64,000 bases of DNA from Eutypa lata (taxonomy: Eukaryota > Ascomycota > Sordariomycetes > Xylariales > Diatrypaceae): NCBI GenBank assembly GCA_022661535.1, contig JAKULF010000001.1, positions 3,410,001 to 3,474,000 of the forward strand, written 5' to 3'. Position 1 is the first letter of the stretch; the number at the start of each line of letters is the position of its first letter. A program made the translations under genes and the position numbers. Below, one piece after another: positions 10,620 through 22,679 of the stretch. The notes beneath the pieces are model-generated. The model did not search any database, was not told where the DNA came from, and worked only from the letters and a program-made list of their open reading frames with translations.

Positions 10620-11225
10620 TCTGTGATAGACCCTATTGATGACAAAGGATGGCAACCTGTTATGGAAAGGCCGACTTGAATAATAGAAGATAGAGAGACA
10701 GAGAAACAAAAAGAATAAGGTAGCCTAGTAGTCGTTGGAAGTCTACAATCGTCTTGATAAAGGTGAAGGCAACTTGTGATAATTACCGGTGATAGCGACC
10801 GATAATGTAACGACAGACTTAAAAGGTGAAGGGTGAAGAGACAGAAACATGAACAGATTGGTGAGGCCTAGTAGTCTTTGAAGGTCTGCAATCGGTTTGA
10901 TAAAAGTCAAGGCAGCCTATGAAGACAACTTGTGATGGAAAGACCGACTTCAAAAGATGAAGTACGAAAAAGAGACAGAGAAAGAGCCGAATAAGATGAC
11001 CTATTAATCTGTGGAAGCCTCCAATCGGTTCAATAAAGTTGAAGGCACCTTGTGACGGAAAGACCGACTTAGAAGATGAGGAGATGGGGAAATAAACACC
11101 ACAAGGTGGCCCAGTAGACTTTGTAGGTCTGCGATCGGTATGGTAGAAGTGAAGGCAACCTTTTGTGTGAAGAATTGGGTTGAAGGATGAAAACACAGAG
11201 ATCGAATAAGATTAGGTACTTTGGT
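10620..11225. repeat. Five diverged tandem repeats of about 105-145 bp
   Basis: Units begin near 10620, 10724, 10867, 11000 and 11110. Each of the last four starts with CC[T/C]A[G/T]TA, then GG(A/T)-CT-CAATCG-like sequence, GAAGGCA, then GGAAAGACCGACTT and a GA-rich block. Period shrinks from 144 to about 110 bp. The array lies just upstream of the 1,334-aa gene start. No long frame crosses all units, so it looks non-coding: leader, promoter repeat or a non-coding transcript. Confidence 0.75.
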
Positions 11226-14200
11226 AAGTAGACTTTACAGAGAGGGGTAGACTTGTTTTTAGTTGGGGTGGTCGGATAATGAAGAGGGATAAGGTTATTC
11301 GAGTCGAAGGACGCGACCGATAAGGGATGGTCAGGCCACTTTGGCCACAGCGGTGCTTCGAGGAAAATTGTAACTGACAAGATGCACTGTCTGTTGCTTC
11401 TCTTAACTCCACAGGAACACAGAAGAGATCGAGTGATGAAAGCTTATACTTCGTCCATATGGCCAAGAGGTTACTTGGATGGTTGGATGCTGCTAGACAG
11501 AGTATGAAGACAAGGAACTTAGAAGCCTTGGTCTGTTGTGTTGTTGATGTGTTCCATGTGTCTTGTTGTTGGCAGTAAACTGGCAACCGAAATCTTGTCG
11601 CGTAGGGAAATGGAAAGGGTTACTATGGTACTAACGCTAGCGAGGCCTGTTTTGATTACACAAATTTATATAGCACTCTGAGGTAATCAGAAACTTCCTT
11701 CAACCTATTTCTACTCCAAAATGTTACATTGCACTGGCTTTGTAGATTTGCCATCAGTCTCCCAGTAACATCACAAGAGCCTACTCCTGTTATTAACATT
11801 ATTACATTCCCAGCTGTTAAGACAATCTTTACTCCTAGTCCCCCTTCTCATCCTAGAGTAGCAACTTAACATGTCGCTCTTGCAGTTCATAGTGTACGGT
11901 TATACATGTTAGAGCTGCATGACTTCTCGTTCTATATCAATAAGGTGAATACTACGTAGCGGGCACCAGAAATACACTGGGTTAGCTGTGGCACATCTAC
12001 ACTATAGAGCTGATAGTTTTAAGGTAGTAACCATTAATGGTCTTATTATCTATTACCTATGCTGCAATTCTCAGGCGACCTAGTGACTCTAGTCTTTCAC
12101 TCTGAACTACCCTATCTGATATCCTATAGCACCATGTTGCTACTGCACCATAGCATGGTGTTGCTGATGATGAGCTACCCGCGCATGGTGGTGCCGGCAC
12201 GGGACAGTGGCCGTTCTTGCCACGGTAATAATCGTTTCGCCGCTCCGTATTACGCCCACAGGATCCCAATCTCCTCCGGTGTCTGACTTCAAGATCAGCC
12301 TAAAATATTTCCCAGGTTACCTAGTAATGGACAAGTTTCGCCTGTTTGGCACTATGCCTTTGACGTCCTGGCGGGAAGCTAGGCCTAGCGAGTATTTGTG
12401 TCCTGGTGTTTTTTCTTGTGGGTTTGACATTGATATGTCGCTGTCCAGTTGCGGTATAGGTGTGAAAGCCTAAAATGGCTCTAAACAGGCTTGACGAGGT
12501 TGTTTTACATTGTTTTTCTGGTTCGGGCTGAATCTCCGGCTCATGTTCCTGAACTGCCTCAAGCTCCTGACCGGCGTCCTCTTTCTGTTCCTTATGAAAG
12601 CACGTTTTTCTGTTCCCTTCCCCCCAGCATGACGCCGATCACGATGAGCCAAACGCTCCAAGCCACGATGACAGAGGTTTAAGGCTTGCTGTATACCCTT
12701 CCAAGACACCTAATCGAGAAATGCGAGAGTAATCGCGTTGTAGAGGAGAATCTTGACATTTTGGTCGGCTAGCTAATACGAGTCAGACAAGAAATTATCA
12801 TCAGGAATATGACAACTAACCAAAGATGTAGTAGAGGAATAGAGTGATTGGGTGTATTCCAACACAGCCACTAACCATCTTGCCCATTATGGCGTATGCG
12901 TCCTGGTGAACTTCTTTGTTAGTACGCAGAATTAGGGTCTTGAAGGCGGAGGGAACCGGGGGATAAACGAAATGATGATAGACTTACCAAAAGCTTAGGT
13001 TCAATTCACACTGGATATAGCCCGGGAAACGGTGCAAGCAGCCGGAAACACGGTCTCGGAGTTTTGGTTTAAAGCATGGAAGTTTTGATATAAAGCATGG
13101 AAGGTTTGGTATAAAGCATGGGAGATGAAGATTCGCTCGGTGAGTTCCCATCCTCTGATTTCCGAGATGATCTCGCAAATGCTGGGAACAATGGCGTATT
13201 AGTTGGTTGATCTATGTAAAGGATGTAGTGAACCGCTATTGCTGACTTACTAGTTGGAAAGGCTTTCTCCTTCGACGTGCCTGAAGGTTGCAAGTCTCAA
13301 GGGCCACTTGCAGTCTCTAAGTGACCTGACTGGCAGGTTCGTCATCGGCGTTTCCTTTGAGCACGATGGCTCAGGTACCATTGTATGGAAGTAGAGATTG
13401 ATGATGAGAAGTGATAGTGAAGAAGCTGGCTTCGAAAGGCATTACTGTCCGGTAATCAGGGGAACGGGGGAACGGAGGAACGGCCAGAAAGATCAACTCG
13501 TCGATGCAGGTGGGAATGGAAGGTGTAGCAAGTCTTGTAGGTGTTAGATAGACTTGTGACCCCGAAGTCACTGCAGCATGACTTTTATTCTTAGGCACCT
13601 GTCTTTGGCGGCACCTTTAAAAACCGCACCCTTTCGGGCAACCAGCAAATTGTGAGTCCAGGCATTTTTTACCTGTTGACCGCCCTCCCGTGTTCTCACG
13701 GGTTGATGCCTTTCTTGGAATCCTCTCTGATCTCTTCAATGAGATCCAGCTTTAGAGCAGCCTCTCTATACAGAACGCGAAGCTCTGTAATCGAGTGAGT
13801 AGCAAGGTATGCCTTCTAATGCGCACGACGCCGTTAAGATGCTGTATCAAGAAAAACCTTAGAGGTGTTCTTAGACACAAATGTCGAAGTGCCGTTGCAC
13901 ACTAAACTTATTAGGATTATCTCATAATAGAAATGGTATTATCTTGTGTGAGCAGAGGGAAAAGACTTACAACACGACAAGGTTGCGTTCACAACTGAGA
14001 CGCGTGTCGACTGCGGGGTATTGGTGTACCAGAGACAAAGTGCCTAAGCTACCTTTGTATGGTATGTAGATAGAAAAGGTCTGCAGTGGGAGATATGTAC
14101 CTGAGACGTGAGAGATACCTCAAAGAGGCAGTGCAAGTAAGAGATAGTGATCTTGTAGATACAGGAAGAATACAATGGAATAGAAGTATAAAGGAAATAC

Positions 14201-14499
14201 AAACGGTAGCTTGACAACTACCATTAGGCAGATAGACTAGAGCTTCCGTGCCACTATGGCAACAATTTTGTACTCGTGTCATTAGACAAATTGCGGCCTT
14301 GCTCTTTTATTTTAATTGGTTATGACAAACCAAAAGCTTTTCCGCATAATATATTACTACAGTTACTGATTAGATTCCCGCTAGCGCTACCTGCACGTGG
14401 TCTCGTGATTTTCGGTACGTATTTGTATACAAGATTTTGATACAAGCCCAGGATGGCTTAACAGGGCGGTCACTACACCTACCCGACCTGATTTCGTGT
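11226..14499. other. Gene-free region between tandem repeat and transposase relic
   Basis: Only short open frames are present on either strand, none with recognisable domains. It contains the 3x21-bp repeat at 13061-13124 and AT-rich stretches around 11650-11830. It may hold decayed mobile DNA, but I cannot support any specific element. Confidence 0.4.
13061..13124. repeat. Three tandem copies of a 21-22 bp unit
   Basis: The unit is GTTTTGRTATAAAGCATGGA-like. The three copies at about 13061, 13082 and 13104 differ at a few positions. It contains TATAAA in two copies. No adjacent gene explains it. Confidence 0.8.
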
Positions 14500-14962
14500 C
14501 ACAAATGGCTGGATTATCTGTATTTACGCCTAGTCCTTCCCGCAAAGTCCATTTGATTGAGTTACGATTCACTTCTTTTGACCCTCTCTTTAAAAGCCCA
14601 ACCTCCCGATTGCTGTTCCGCAAGCTTGGCAAGGCACTTGACGATAGGATCAGTAGTATCACGGCCGCGGAGCTGAAGGTGCAGCAGCTGATTGCCGCAT
14701 TGGAAAGAGCACATCTGGAGAAACGCAGAAAGGTTGTTCCTGACCTTAACGAAGTGTTCGTCGCTTTTAAACGGGTCCGGGAAGTTAAAGGGGAGATGGA
14801 GCAAGGTCTAAGGGCACCCCGGGCAGTCACTCGACGAATCAAGCGGAGGAAGTACCAGTACAAGCCAGTACAAGTGATGGATATATTCAGGGGTGTATTG
14901 AGATGCCTGGTTCCGATTCTGACGAGGGTTACTTCAGTAATGATGAAGACACGGAAGATTGA
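14500..14962 (+). pseudogene. Relic of a pogo-like DDE transposase, C-terminal part only
   Basis: The translation contains SRLLFRKLGKALDDRISSI, then a Leu-rich helix and EKRRKVVPDLNE. This is the layout of the C-terminal tail of fungal pogo/Tigger-like (Tc1-mariner superfamily) transposases, after the DDE catalytic domain. Near 14895-14905 the frame is lost: downstream, the expected acidic end (GSDSDEGYFSNDED, then a stop at 14960-14962) is found in another frame. The N-terminal DNA-binding domain and the DDE domain are absent upstream, so the element is truncated as well as frameshifted. No terminal inverted repeats were recognised. Family assignment is from recall. Confidence 0.65.
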
Positions 14963-16309
14963 ATGTAATGGATAATTTCACGATAGCCTCAATTGCAGGT
15001 GGTTTATAGGGTGGGCTACCCAAGGAGGGGTGAGTCACCTTAAAACAATTATGCAGAATGATTGCTTGCGAGATTCTTTTATACAGCTAGAGGGTAGATG
15101 GACAAGCCCTTTTAACAGCATCATAGATTAAGTGTCTTTCATCTAATTGTTTCCATTACCTACCGGTTTATTTCCGCTACCCTCTCCTGACTAGATCTAT
15201 TCCTATCCGTAACGCCAGAAGAGCTTACGATTATCAAAAATCTGGCTGAGCAATCGTACAGGTTTTTCTTTTGTTTTTGTTTTTTGGTGAACATCTGTTC
15301 CTAGCTAAGTATAGTTACATCGCCGTGCATGGAAGTTAAGTATGACTCATTGAGATTACGGCTAGGCTTAGGACTTATGACATCTGAGAAGGTAGAACAG
15401 GAGAGGTCAAAATAGTATCGTTACGGGTGTGATACTAGGCTTTTACAGTTGTTCATTAAACTCATGTTGTTGTTATAACTTGTCGTCAAATATCTGTTAA
15501 GCAGATATAGTGCTTGGTTTTCGAGGGGATACTTTGTGGGAAGTGAGCAGAGATCTTGCTGAATGATTAAAGGGCCAGTTGCAGAAAAGGGGGGATCGAT
15601 TGTTTATCAAACAAAGAATGAGATATTTGTTAAGAGAATACATATATAGAAAAATAGCTGTTATAGATTACCATGAACTAAATCTTGCTAAAAAGCATGA
15701 TTATCTTTAAAGCTAAAATAACGAAGGGTCATGTTACAAGGTAATTTCCAGTGATTAATAAAATTAATAAAATAGAAATATAACTGTTTGCTTAGGCCTC
15801 GGAAGCAGCAGACAAGGCGGACTTCCTGGGGGCGCTCTTGAAGGGCTAGGATAAGGTGAGACTATAAAAGATAAACTATGTGAAAAGGTTGTCTACAATC
15901 TCTTTCGACACCCTGAACCCTAATCATAAGCTCCTCGCAGCAGACTTTAATCCGAATTTCTCTCAACGCCCTCAGATTGATTTCGGCAAGATGAAAGGCC
16001 GAATTCATAGGGACTCGCATACAATTATCCATATTATTCTGTTGCCGCCACGTAACTATCCACTGTAATCTCGGGAGTATTCAAATTCAATCTGTCCTTT
16101 CCTGGCTATCCCACCTTATCCGGGCAATCCAAAACGTGCAACTTAGATGAGAATATTTTCCTAAACGCACGTCTTTTTAACGGCATCAGTCTCTGGCTGG
16201 CGGGCCTGCACTTCATTTGTAAATAACCCTTTCACTAAGAAGCCGGGTCGCGGTGTATCTTATCGTTAGTTTCATCATACTGAGTGCTGCTCGGAGAAGC
16301 CGATCATCA
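14963..16309. other. Intergenic
   Basis: No gene recognised. AT-rich around 15640-15790. Short frames only; a 17-codon minus-strand frame near 15793-15846 is discussed among rejected items. Confidence 0.4.
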
Positions 16310-17986
16310 TTATCTATGTGAACTTCTAGGCACAAAGCTCAGCGATACGCGATATCCAGTCTCTCTTTTTTGTATCTTTGCCCTGATCGAAATGGACAAC
16401 ACGTTCGCTTTGTCTTCGTAGCTGTTGAGACAATGGAAGATACCCCTACAGTCGTCTTCGGTGAGTATCTCCTTCGGATATCCAGGACCCTGGGCCGACA
16501 TGACGCTGTTCCAGTCTTCTCCGGGGAAAACTCCTACTAAAGCTCTACCATCTTTCTTGATGATGCAAGCTATATGGACAAACCTATTGTAGTTCTGCTC
16601 GATGTGTGAAGCACTTATCGCGTAAGACAGGAAATCGCTGTTCACTTTGCGCATGTCTATTACCGCAACCGCTCGGAAACCACTCTCGTTGAACTTGTGT
16701 GGGTCGAAGAAAAACCCGGAACGGCTGGAGTCCCAACTCGCATTGGTTCTTGGATAGATTAGCGTGGCTGTTGAGATACGCTTGTCATCTACCGTAAAGC
16801 GAAGAAACTGTGTCGACGATACCCTAATCAAATCTTCCAAGAATGGCGTGATCTCAGCCGCAACGTAAATATTTCTTCTCTCTCCTTGCGTATCGTGGTG
16901 CTCAAGGTTGGGTAGCCCATCTACTAGGCTTCCAGTGAGCCTCACAGCTACGAATTGTGAAGGACCAACTTGTCGAAGGCACAATGCTAAGCGACCATTT
17001 ATGGCAACGTCGGCGATACACGACAAAGACATTTGGTAGATCCCAAGCTCCGGTAGTATAGAAAGGGTCTCATCTTCAAAATATACGCCTTGGTTCGTCA
17101 AGTTGAATGGGTGATTATTCGGATACGGGACACATCGCAGTTTCTCGAGTCCTTGGAACTCTTTCGGGCTGCTTGCGAATAGGCCACAAGGAACAGCATG
17201 GCTTTGGAAGTTGAGCGATGCATTCATGCACGGAGCGAAGATACTGCGATCATTCACCTGTTTAATGATTTCCTTCTGCAGGCGGTTGAAGGCCTTATCA
17301 CCTTCGCCATAGATCAGAGGCATGTAGACGTCAAATATACCCAAGAGACAATATGCTGTATCTTCCACCTTGGTTAGCTGCCTGTTCGCAGCCCATGCCA
17401 TTTTCTGGGCTATCGCGACACTAGCGAGGGGTTTCCTATGGAGAAGTATGGCCTCACTGATGCCAGTAATTCGGGAAATGGGAGAAGCAAGAGATTCTTT
17501 GGATGCTATCCGTACCCAATCTCGATCGTAGAACTCCATCTTTCTCGGGGCAATCAATTCTTGAAGACACCACCCTCGGCTAAACCAACGGCAACCACGG
17601 AGTTCCGCCTCTCTGGAACTCGAGTATACCCTTGCTCTGGTGGTATCTACCAAGTGTACGTAGCACACATCAGCCTTTTTATACCATCGAAACATCGAGT
17701 TAATGGCTTCGGTGAGTTCGGTCGGGTCCTTCTTATTGATACAGCACGTATCGACCCAGGCGTATTCGTAGCCGTCTCTTCGGGCCTTGTGACACATCGC
17801 TTCGATTTTGCGGTACCCAGATCGCTTCCGCGCCGCGTGGTGCCGATCGTTTACGAGTTCTTGCATTTCTTGAAAGTGCACTTCTTCGTCCCCAAGCCAC
17901 GTATGGCTTAGGATCGCGTAACTGGGAACACTTCCATGGAAAGAGACTAATCTCAAGGAGGACGTTTTGATGAGATGCATAACCAT
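16310..17986 (-). CDS. HET-domain (heterokaryon incompatibility-type) protein
   Basis: Single exon, 558 aa from the ATG at 17986 (a second ATG at 17980 gives the more usual start MHLIKT). The N-terminus carries the HET signature blocks in order: PSYAILSHTW at about 21-30, then YEYAWVDTCCINK at about 72-84, then the Trp/Tyr-rich block FRWYKKADVCYVHL and RGWCLQELIAPR. After the HET domain comes the EII-KQVNDRSIFA-type region seen in HET-E-like proteins. No NACHT or WD repeats follow. HET proteins act in non-self recognition after hyphal fusion and can trigger cell death; the specificity of this one is unknown. The frame runs open upstream of 17986 through a (CT)n leader but without an ATG. The C-terminal end may be shifted (see findings). 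Confidence 0.85.
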   Translation of the reverse strand: MVMHLIKTSSLRLVSFHGSVPSYAILSHTWLGDEEVHFQEMQELVNDRHHAARKRSGYRKIEAMCHKARRDGYEYAWVDTCCINKKDPTELTEAINSMFRWYKKADVCYVHLVDTTRARVYSSSREAELRGCRWFSRGWCLQELIAPRKMEFYDRDWVRIASKESLASPISRITGISEAILLHRKPLASVAIAQKMAWAANRQLTKVEDTAYCLLGIFDVYMPLIYGEGDKAFNRLQKEIIKQVNDRSIFAPCMNASLNFQSHAVPCGLFASSPKEFQGLEKLRCVPYPNNHPFNLTNQGVYFEDETLSILPELGIYQMSLSCIADVAINGRLALCLRQVGPSQFVAVRLTGSLVDGLPNLEHHDTQGERRNIYVAAEITPFLEDLIRVSSTQFLRFTVDDKRISTATLIYPRTNASWDSSRSGFFFDPHKFNESGFRAVAVIDMRKVNSDFLSYAISASHIEQNYNRFVHIACIIKKDGRALVGVFPGEDWNSVMSAQGPGYPKEILTEDDCRGIFHCLNSYEDKANVLSISIRAKIQKRETGYRVSLSFVPRSSHR

Positions 17987-18061
17987 GACGATGATCAGGA
18001 GGGAAGTATGTCGAAGTTGCGGTGGTGATAAGACAAATCTGCGTGGGAGTATATAGAAGTG

Positions 18062-18087
18062 CGAGAGAGAGAGAGAGAGAGAGAGAG
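18062..18087. repeat. (GA)n microsatellite upstream of HET gene
   Basis: About 13 GA units lie about 75 bp upstream of the HET start codon, reading as (CT)n on the transcribed strand. This is probably in the 5' UTR or core promoter. Confidence 0.9.
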
Positions 18088-20005
18088 GCTGGTGCGGATC
18101 TACCCCTCTCTGATGAGGGCTGGGGGAACCCCTATAGAGGAATGGCACACTGACCGGGCAACTGCCTGGATAATGAGAATAACCAGTTAGACGCAAGTCG
18201 AGCAGTTGAATATTCCATTGGCTAACTACAACTTGGAGGATTATTATCCCTGCTTTTCCTACTCAGCTGAGTCTCAATATATGTTTTTTTTCCACCGAAC
18301 CATTTGCTTATACGTCTGAACGGCATTTAAAAGTCCCGTGCCAGTACTCAATACCACCACCTAATACCACCACCCAATACCACCCAAAACACCGAGTCAT
18401 CGTCAAATTAAATGACACTAAATACCACTCGAAATATGAAGTATCTGAATAATAAAGGGTTAAGTAGAAACAATCACTGATTGTTTTAATAAAAAACAAC
18501 AACAACGAGATATAATCATTATTCGGATACCTATTCCCCTCTCAAAATTATGTGTACGCTTGGAACTGTTAGTACTAAAGCGTACATAACAGCCATTTTC
18601 TTAATACTTGGCACTTCTCCCCCAAGAAACGCTACAACACCGCGGTGGAAATCTCGCGAGAATTACCACGCTCTCATGGGTTACGGCAGCTCGTCGCGGT
18701 AATAAAGTCATCGTTGCAACTACCCTACTAAATCATTGTATTGCTAGGTTAGATAGGTATTACTGCGTCTTAAGAGATATGATGATTAGCTTAAACTTCA
18801 GTTGGACCATGGCGAGAGTCTCTAAGGTTTGTAGCACCGCAGCTGTCAAATATCCTACCAGCATTAGAGAACTTGTCAAATAGAGAGAGTAATTACCCAG
18901 TAAGAAAACTTTCCAGAAAAGGAAGAGATGGCTTGTTAAGTAAGTACATGGTCCAACACATCAAGGAGAGATAGAATGTTGAGCAGAAGGAGTATAGGCG
19001 GGCCTTTGAACATATAAGCAGATGGGTGGTTGGTCGTCATCAGTATCGTGAACTATATTAAGGGGAATCCGCAAGCCAAATGGTAGTGATTGTAGTAATA
19101 CGAACATGCGGTATATATTTGGTCATATAGCCCGTTTGACGCTGGAAATACTACAATGCTATGGTTTTGGTTACGAATAAAAAATAGCTTGACACTGTGT
19201 CACTCTGTTCTCTAGTTGAGTTTGATATCTGAGCCATAATCTGGTACCATCATAAGACCATGTCGAATTCTATAGATCGGTATAATAGTGACTAAGTTAG
19301 TATACACAATGTTAAGACATAGGCCTCAGATTTATTCGTTCCAATTGTTGCCCCCATCTAGGTAATTACCAAAATCAGAAATATAATAATGTCCACGAGA
19401 TAGAGATATCAACTAGAAGTTTTCGACTAGCAAGAGTTCAAAAGATTAAACAATGCGTTGCAATCTTGTTGTTATTGAATATAAACTAGGAAGAGGTTAA
19501 TAGAGCCAACTCCGTAGTAATGATTTGGTGCTACTTCTGATTGTCCCGGGAAATAGGGTAGTTGCCATTACTACTCGATAGAATAAAATTTACGTTTCAT
19601 TTACAATTAAGACGATCATCTTACAGAGTAGTTGCTACTTTCTATCACAGTTTCGAGAGACTCTTACGACGATAGGGGTTAACTTACTTTCGGGAAATCA
19701 TCGGCGATTCTGGCCGTACATAGAGAGATCTACAGGGGTTCAGAGTACAAGGAGTATCCCTGTTTTGCCAAGAAGGAGCACCAACTAAGCCTTCAATGGT
19801 GCCACGATTTGGCTCCGCTGTGGCTGAGGTTTTTGGCGTGTATGAAAGACGCGAAATTATCAGGAGCGCCGATTCCAAGGAGGCCTCCCCTGCTTGGTGC
19901 GGTGAGACTCTTATCGGGTGAAAACAAACAACGCTCTTCATATCATAGATCTTTTGCATCAACGAAAATTGGCAAAAAGTCAATGCTTCTTTACGACTGG
20001 CGACA
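18088..20005. other. Intergenic, AT-rich, between divergent genes
   Basis: Separates the HET gene (minus) from the ATPase gene (plus). AT-rich, with a short AATACCACCAC(CT) repeat at about 18350-18386. No convincing gene. Confidence 0.45.
18350..18386. repeat. Short tandem repeat AATACCACCACC
   Basis: Three adjacent 12-13 bp copies; related AATACCAC words recur near 18421. The repeat sits upstream of the HET gene. Confidence 0.75.
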
Positions 20006-21845
20006 ATGATATTGGCGAAGTCTGGCGGCCGGGCGATCGTTGCCCAAAGGCCGTCAGCAGCAGCGGTAGTGGTATCAGCTTCGCGCTATTTGATTGGCCC
20101 ATGTAGACGCGGTGGTGGTGGTGATGGCCTGTTTCGGCCCCCACGTCGCCGTTTACAGCAGCCAGGTTTCGCGACCACCGCAGCAGCAGCAAGGCTGAGC
20201 GGGAACAGGTCCGGAGATAGCGGAATGCCGGGGGCTGGACCCGAAAATAATGCGGAGCCGTCTTTGCTGCACAAGATGGTCGAGTCGGCCGCGACCACGT
20301 TCGCTTCGGTTTTTATCCTGGGTGTGGGGTTCGCTATGGCCGGGTACGTCTACCACAAGTCGTACAAGTACCTGCAGTTGAAGAAGATCGAGAATGCATT
20401 CGAGCCCGGCGACCCCGTGCTCGAGCTGGCGGCTATAGGAAAGGAAATACCAGCGCCGCCTAATGCGGAACACTGGATCATGCGGCCCGAGCAGCACACC
20501 ATCGATACCATCATCGACGGGACGAATACAGGCCACTACCATCTTATCATGGGCGAGAAGGGATCCGGCAAGAGCAGCATGATACTGGAGGCGATGCGCA
20601 AGATCGACGGCGAGGGCTGCGCGATGTTCGAGGCGCACGCGGACCTCGAGATCTTCCGGATACGGCTCGGGAAGGCGCTGGATTACGAGTACCACGAGGA
20701 CTACATCGGCGGATATTTCAGCGAGCGCGGTCCTCGGGAATCAACTGCTTTGCTCGATATCGAGAGAGCTCTGAACAAGCTAGAGAAGGTGGCGTTGAGA
20801 CATCGCGCGAAGAAGAAGAAACCTTTGATTATCATCATTAACCAAACCCACCTTATCCGAGACGACGACGATGGCAAGGACTTGCTGGAACTCCTGCAAC
20901 AGAGAGCCGAGCAGTGGGCCGCTGCAAACTTGGTGTCGATGGTGTTCAACACTGACGACTACTGGGTGTATGAGCGACTAAAGCTGCTAGCGACGCGGAT
21001 GGAAGTGCTGTCCATCACCGACTTGCCGAAGAACGAGGCCCTGACCGCCCTGCAGAAATACCGAGGTCGGTACCACGGGGAGAACGTCGACAGATCGATA
21101 CTCGAGGAGGTTTATGACCGCGTCGGTGGCCGCCTCTCGTTTCTTAACCGCGTAGCCAAGTCGCACGACATGCTAAAAACTTGCGACAAAATCATGGAGA
21201 TAGAGAAGACGTGGTTTTTGAACCAGTGCTGGATCCTCGGCCAAGAGATGGACGATGATGTGATGGACCAGCAAAAGTGGGCTGTAAGTTGACGCTCGCC
21301 CAGTGATTCGAGGCAATGCGGAGCATGGGAAAAACATGAAATGAAACTAATGTTGTGATTCTCCATAGGCAGCGGCCATGGTATTGGCCTTAGCGTTAGT
21401 CGACAAGGAGGAGGAGATGGATCAGACCTACGACCCCGCAACGGGCCACGTCTTACCGCACTTCCCCATGCACAAGGCCCAGGAGATCATGACGCGGCCC
21501 GACTTCATCCGCGAGCTCGACCGGCGGAACCTCTTCACGATTACCAGCACGGCCCAGGTGCGCGCCAGCTCCGTGCCCATGCATCGCGCATTCCAGGAGA
21601 TATGCTCCGAGGAGGGCTTCCGGGAGTTCTTGGAGGACACCAGCAACCGGATCTCGGCCATCGAGAGCTTGCTCCGCACGCGGGAGTTGGTGGCCAAAGA
21701 CCTCGTATTCGGTGGGAAGTACGAGTTCTCCAAGGACAGAAGTGGCAAGGTTCAGGTCGCCCTGAAACAGCCCTCCCCGTCGCCGTATTCGATTGGTATA
21801 TCTGATGACGATGATGAGGATGGGAAGAAGGGTAACGACAACTAG
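20006..21845 (+). CDS. Mitochondrial-type P-loop ATPase with one membrane segment
   Basis: Exons 20006-21283 and 21369-21845 (85-nt intron, GTAAGT..CATAG) encode 584 aa. The first 70 residues are rich in Arg, Ala and Ser and poor in acids, as in a mitochondrial presequence. A hydrophobic segment follows at about 96-116, then an AAA/Orc1-like ATPase domain with Walker A GEKGSGKSS at 183-191. The Walker B-like strand PLIIIINQTH (about 273-282) has Asn where Asp or Glu is usual. The C-terminal part is helical (winged-helix-like) and ends in an acidic tail. Similar fungal proteins are annotated only as AAA or ATPase domain proteins. An inner-membrane chaperone or remodelling role is inference. 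The ATG at 20006 opens the presequence. Confidence 0.82.
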
Positions 21846-22679
21846 GTATATATATGAAAAACGGTACTCGATACCAAGGACTCGGCTAGGCCGAGGATAT
21901 CATGTGATGCTCAGCCGAACGCTCAGCTCGGTAACTGCATCAACCCAGCTACGTCGCCCGCAGGACTAGGGCCTTTTCTTTGTTTGTAAGAACATTAGCA
22001 CTTTTGTATGAATATTGTACGGTCTCATTAGACAGGACGACGGTTGGAACTTGGGGGGGAGGTAGAGAGATATGTAGCATATTCCTCGTTCTCTTTAGCA
22101 TATTAAACATTTTGTTTTCACAAGTTAGGTAGTCTTGTGTATGTTTGTGAGCAAGTTAAGCATGTCAAGACAATGCTACAAACTCGGTTGAAGCCTGGCG
22201 AGGGTTGGTATTACAAAGTTTTCCGTAGCATGGATCTCCAACTTTGACAGGAATATTGGGCCAGATGTTTAGAACGGTTCGAATTTTCTCGTTCAGGGAC
22301 GGGGTTCTTAAATGATCTGTTCAGCGGATAAAACTGGGACGCCCCGCGAGGCTGCCGGGTACGTGATCCGCACGTGCCGTTTTCCCGGTGATTCGGCATT
22401 TACATGAGAAGACAAGGGGTTGGGGTTGGGGAACCCGGGGTTTGTATATACAGAGTTTCTTTCGCACGTCATGTTAAGACCAACTATGCTATATATACTA
22501 CTTCGTATGGACGGAGAGATAAATATTCAATAGGTCAAAAAGTCGTTCCAACAACTTGCTGCAAAGAATGAGGAGAATATCAAAAAAACAGGTCCGCAAT
22601 ATGAACTACTAAAAGCAAGCCGTTCAAGGCAACCCCTGTAGATATGGAGGCCGCGATGGTATGGGATCAGAGCAGCCAT
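21846..22679. other. Intergenic: 3' region of ATPase gene
   Basis: Holds the presumed 3' UTR of the ATPase gene, with TATATATGAAAA directly after the stop. No gene recognised. Confidence 0.4.

Noticed and set aside
15793..15846. Minus-strand 17-codon frame preceded by an intron-like TAG acceptor and ending in a stop
   Set aside because: The peptide looks plausible as a terminal exon, but no upstream exon with a matching frame was found in about 300 bp, and the composition alone is not evidence.
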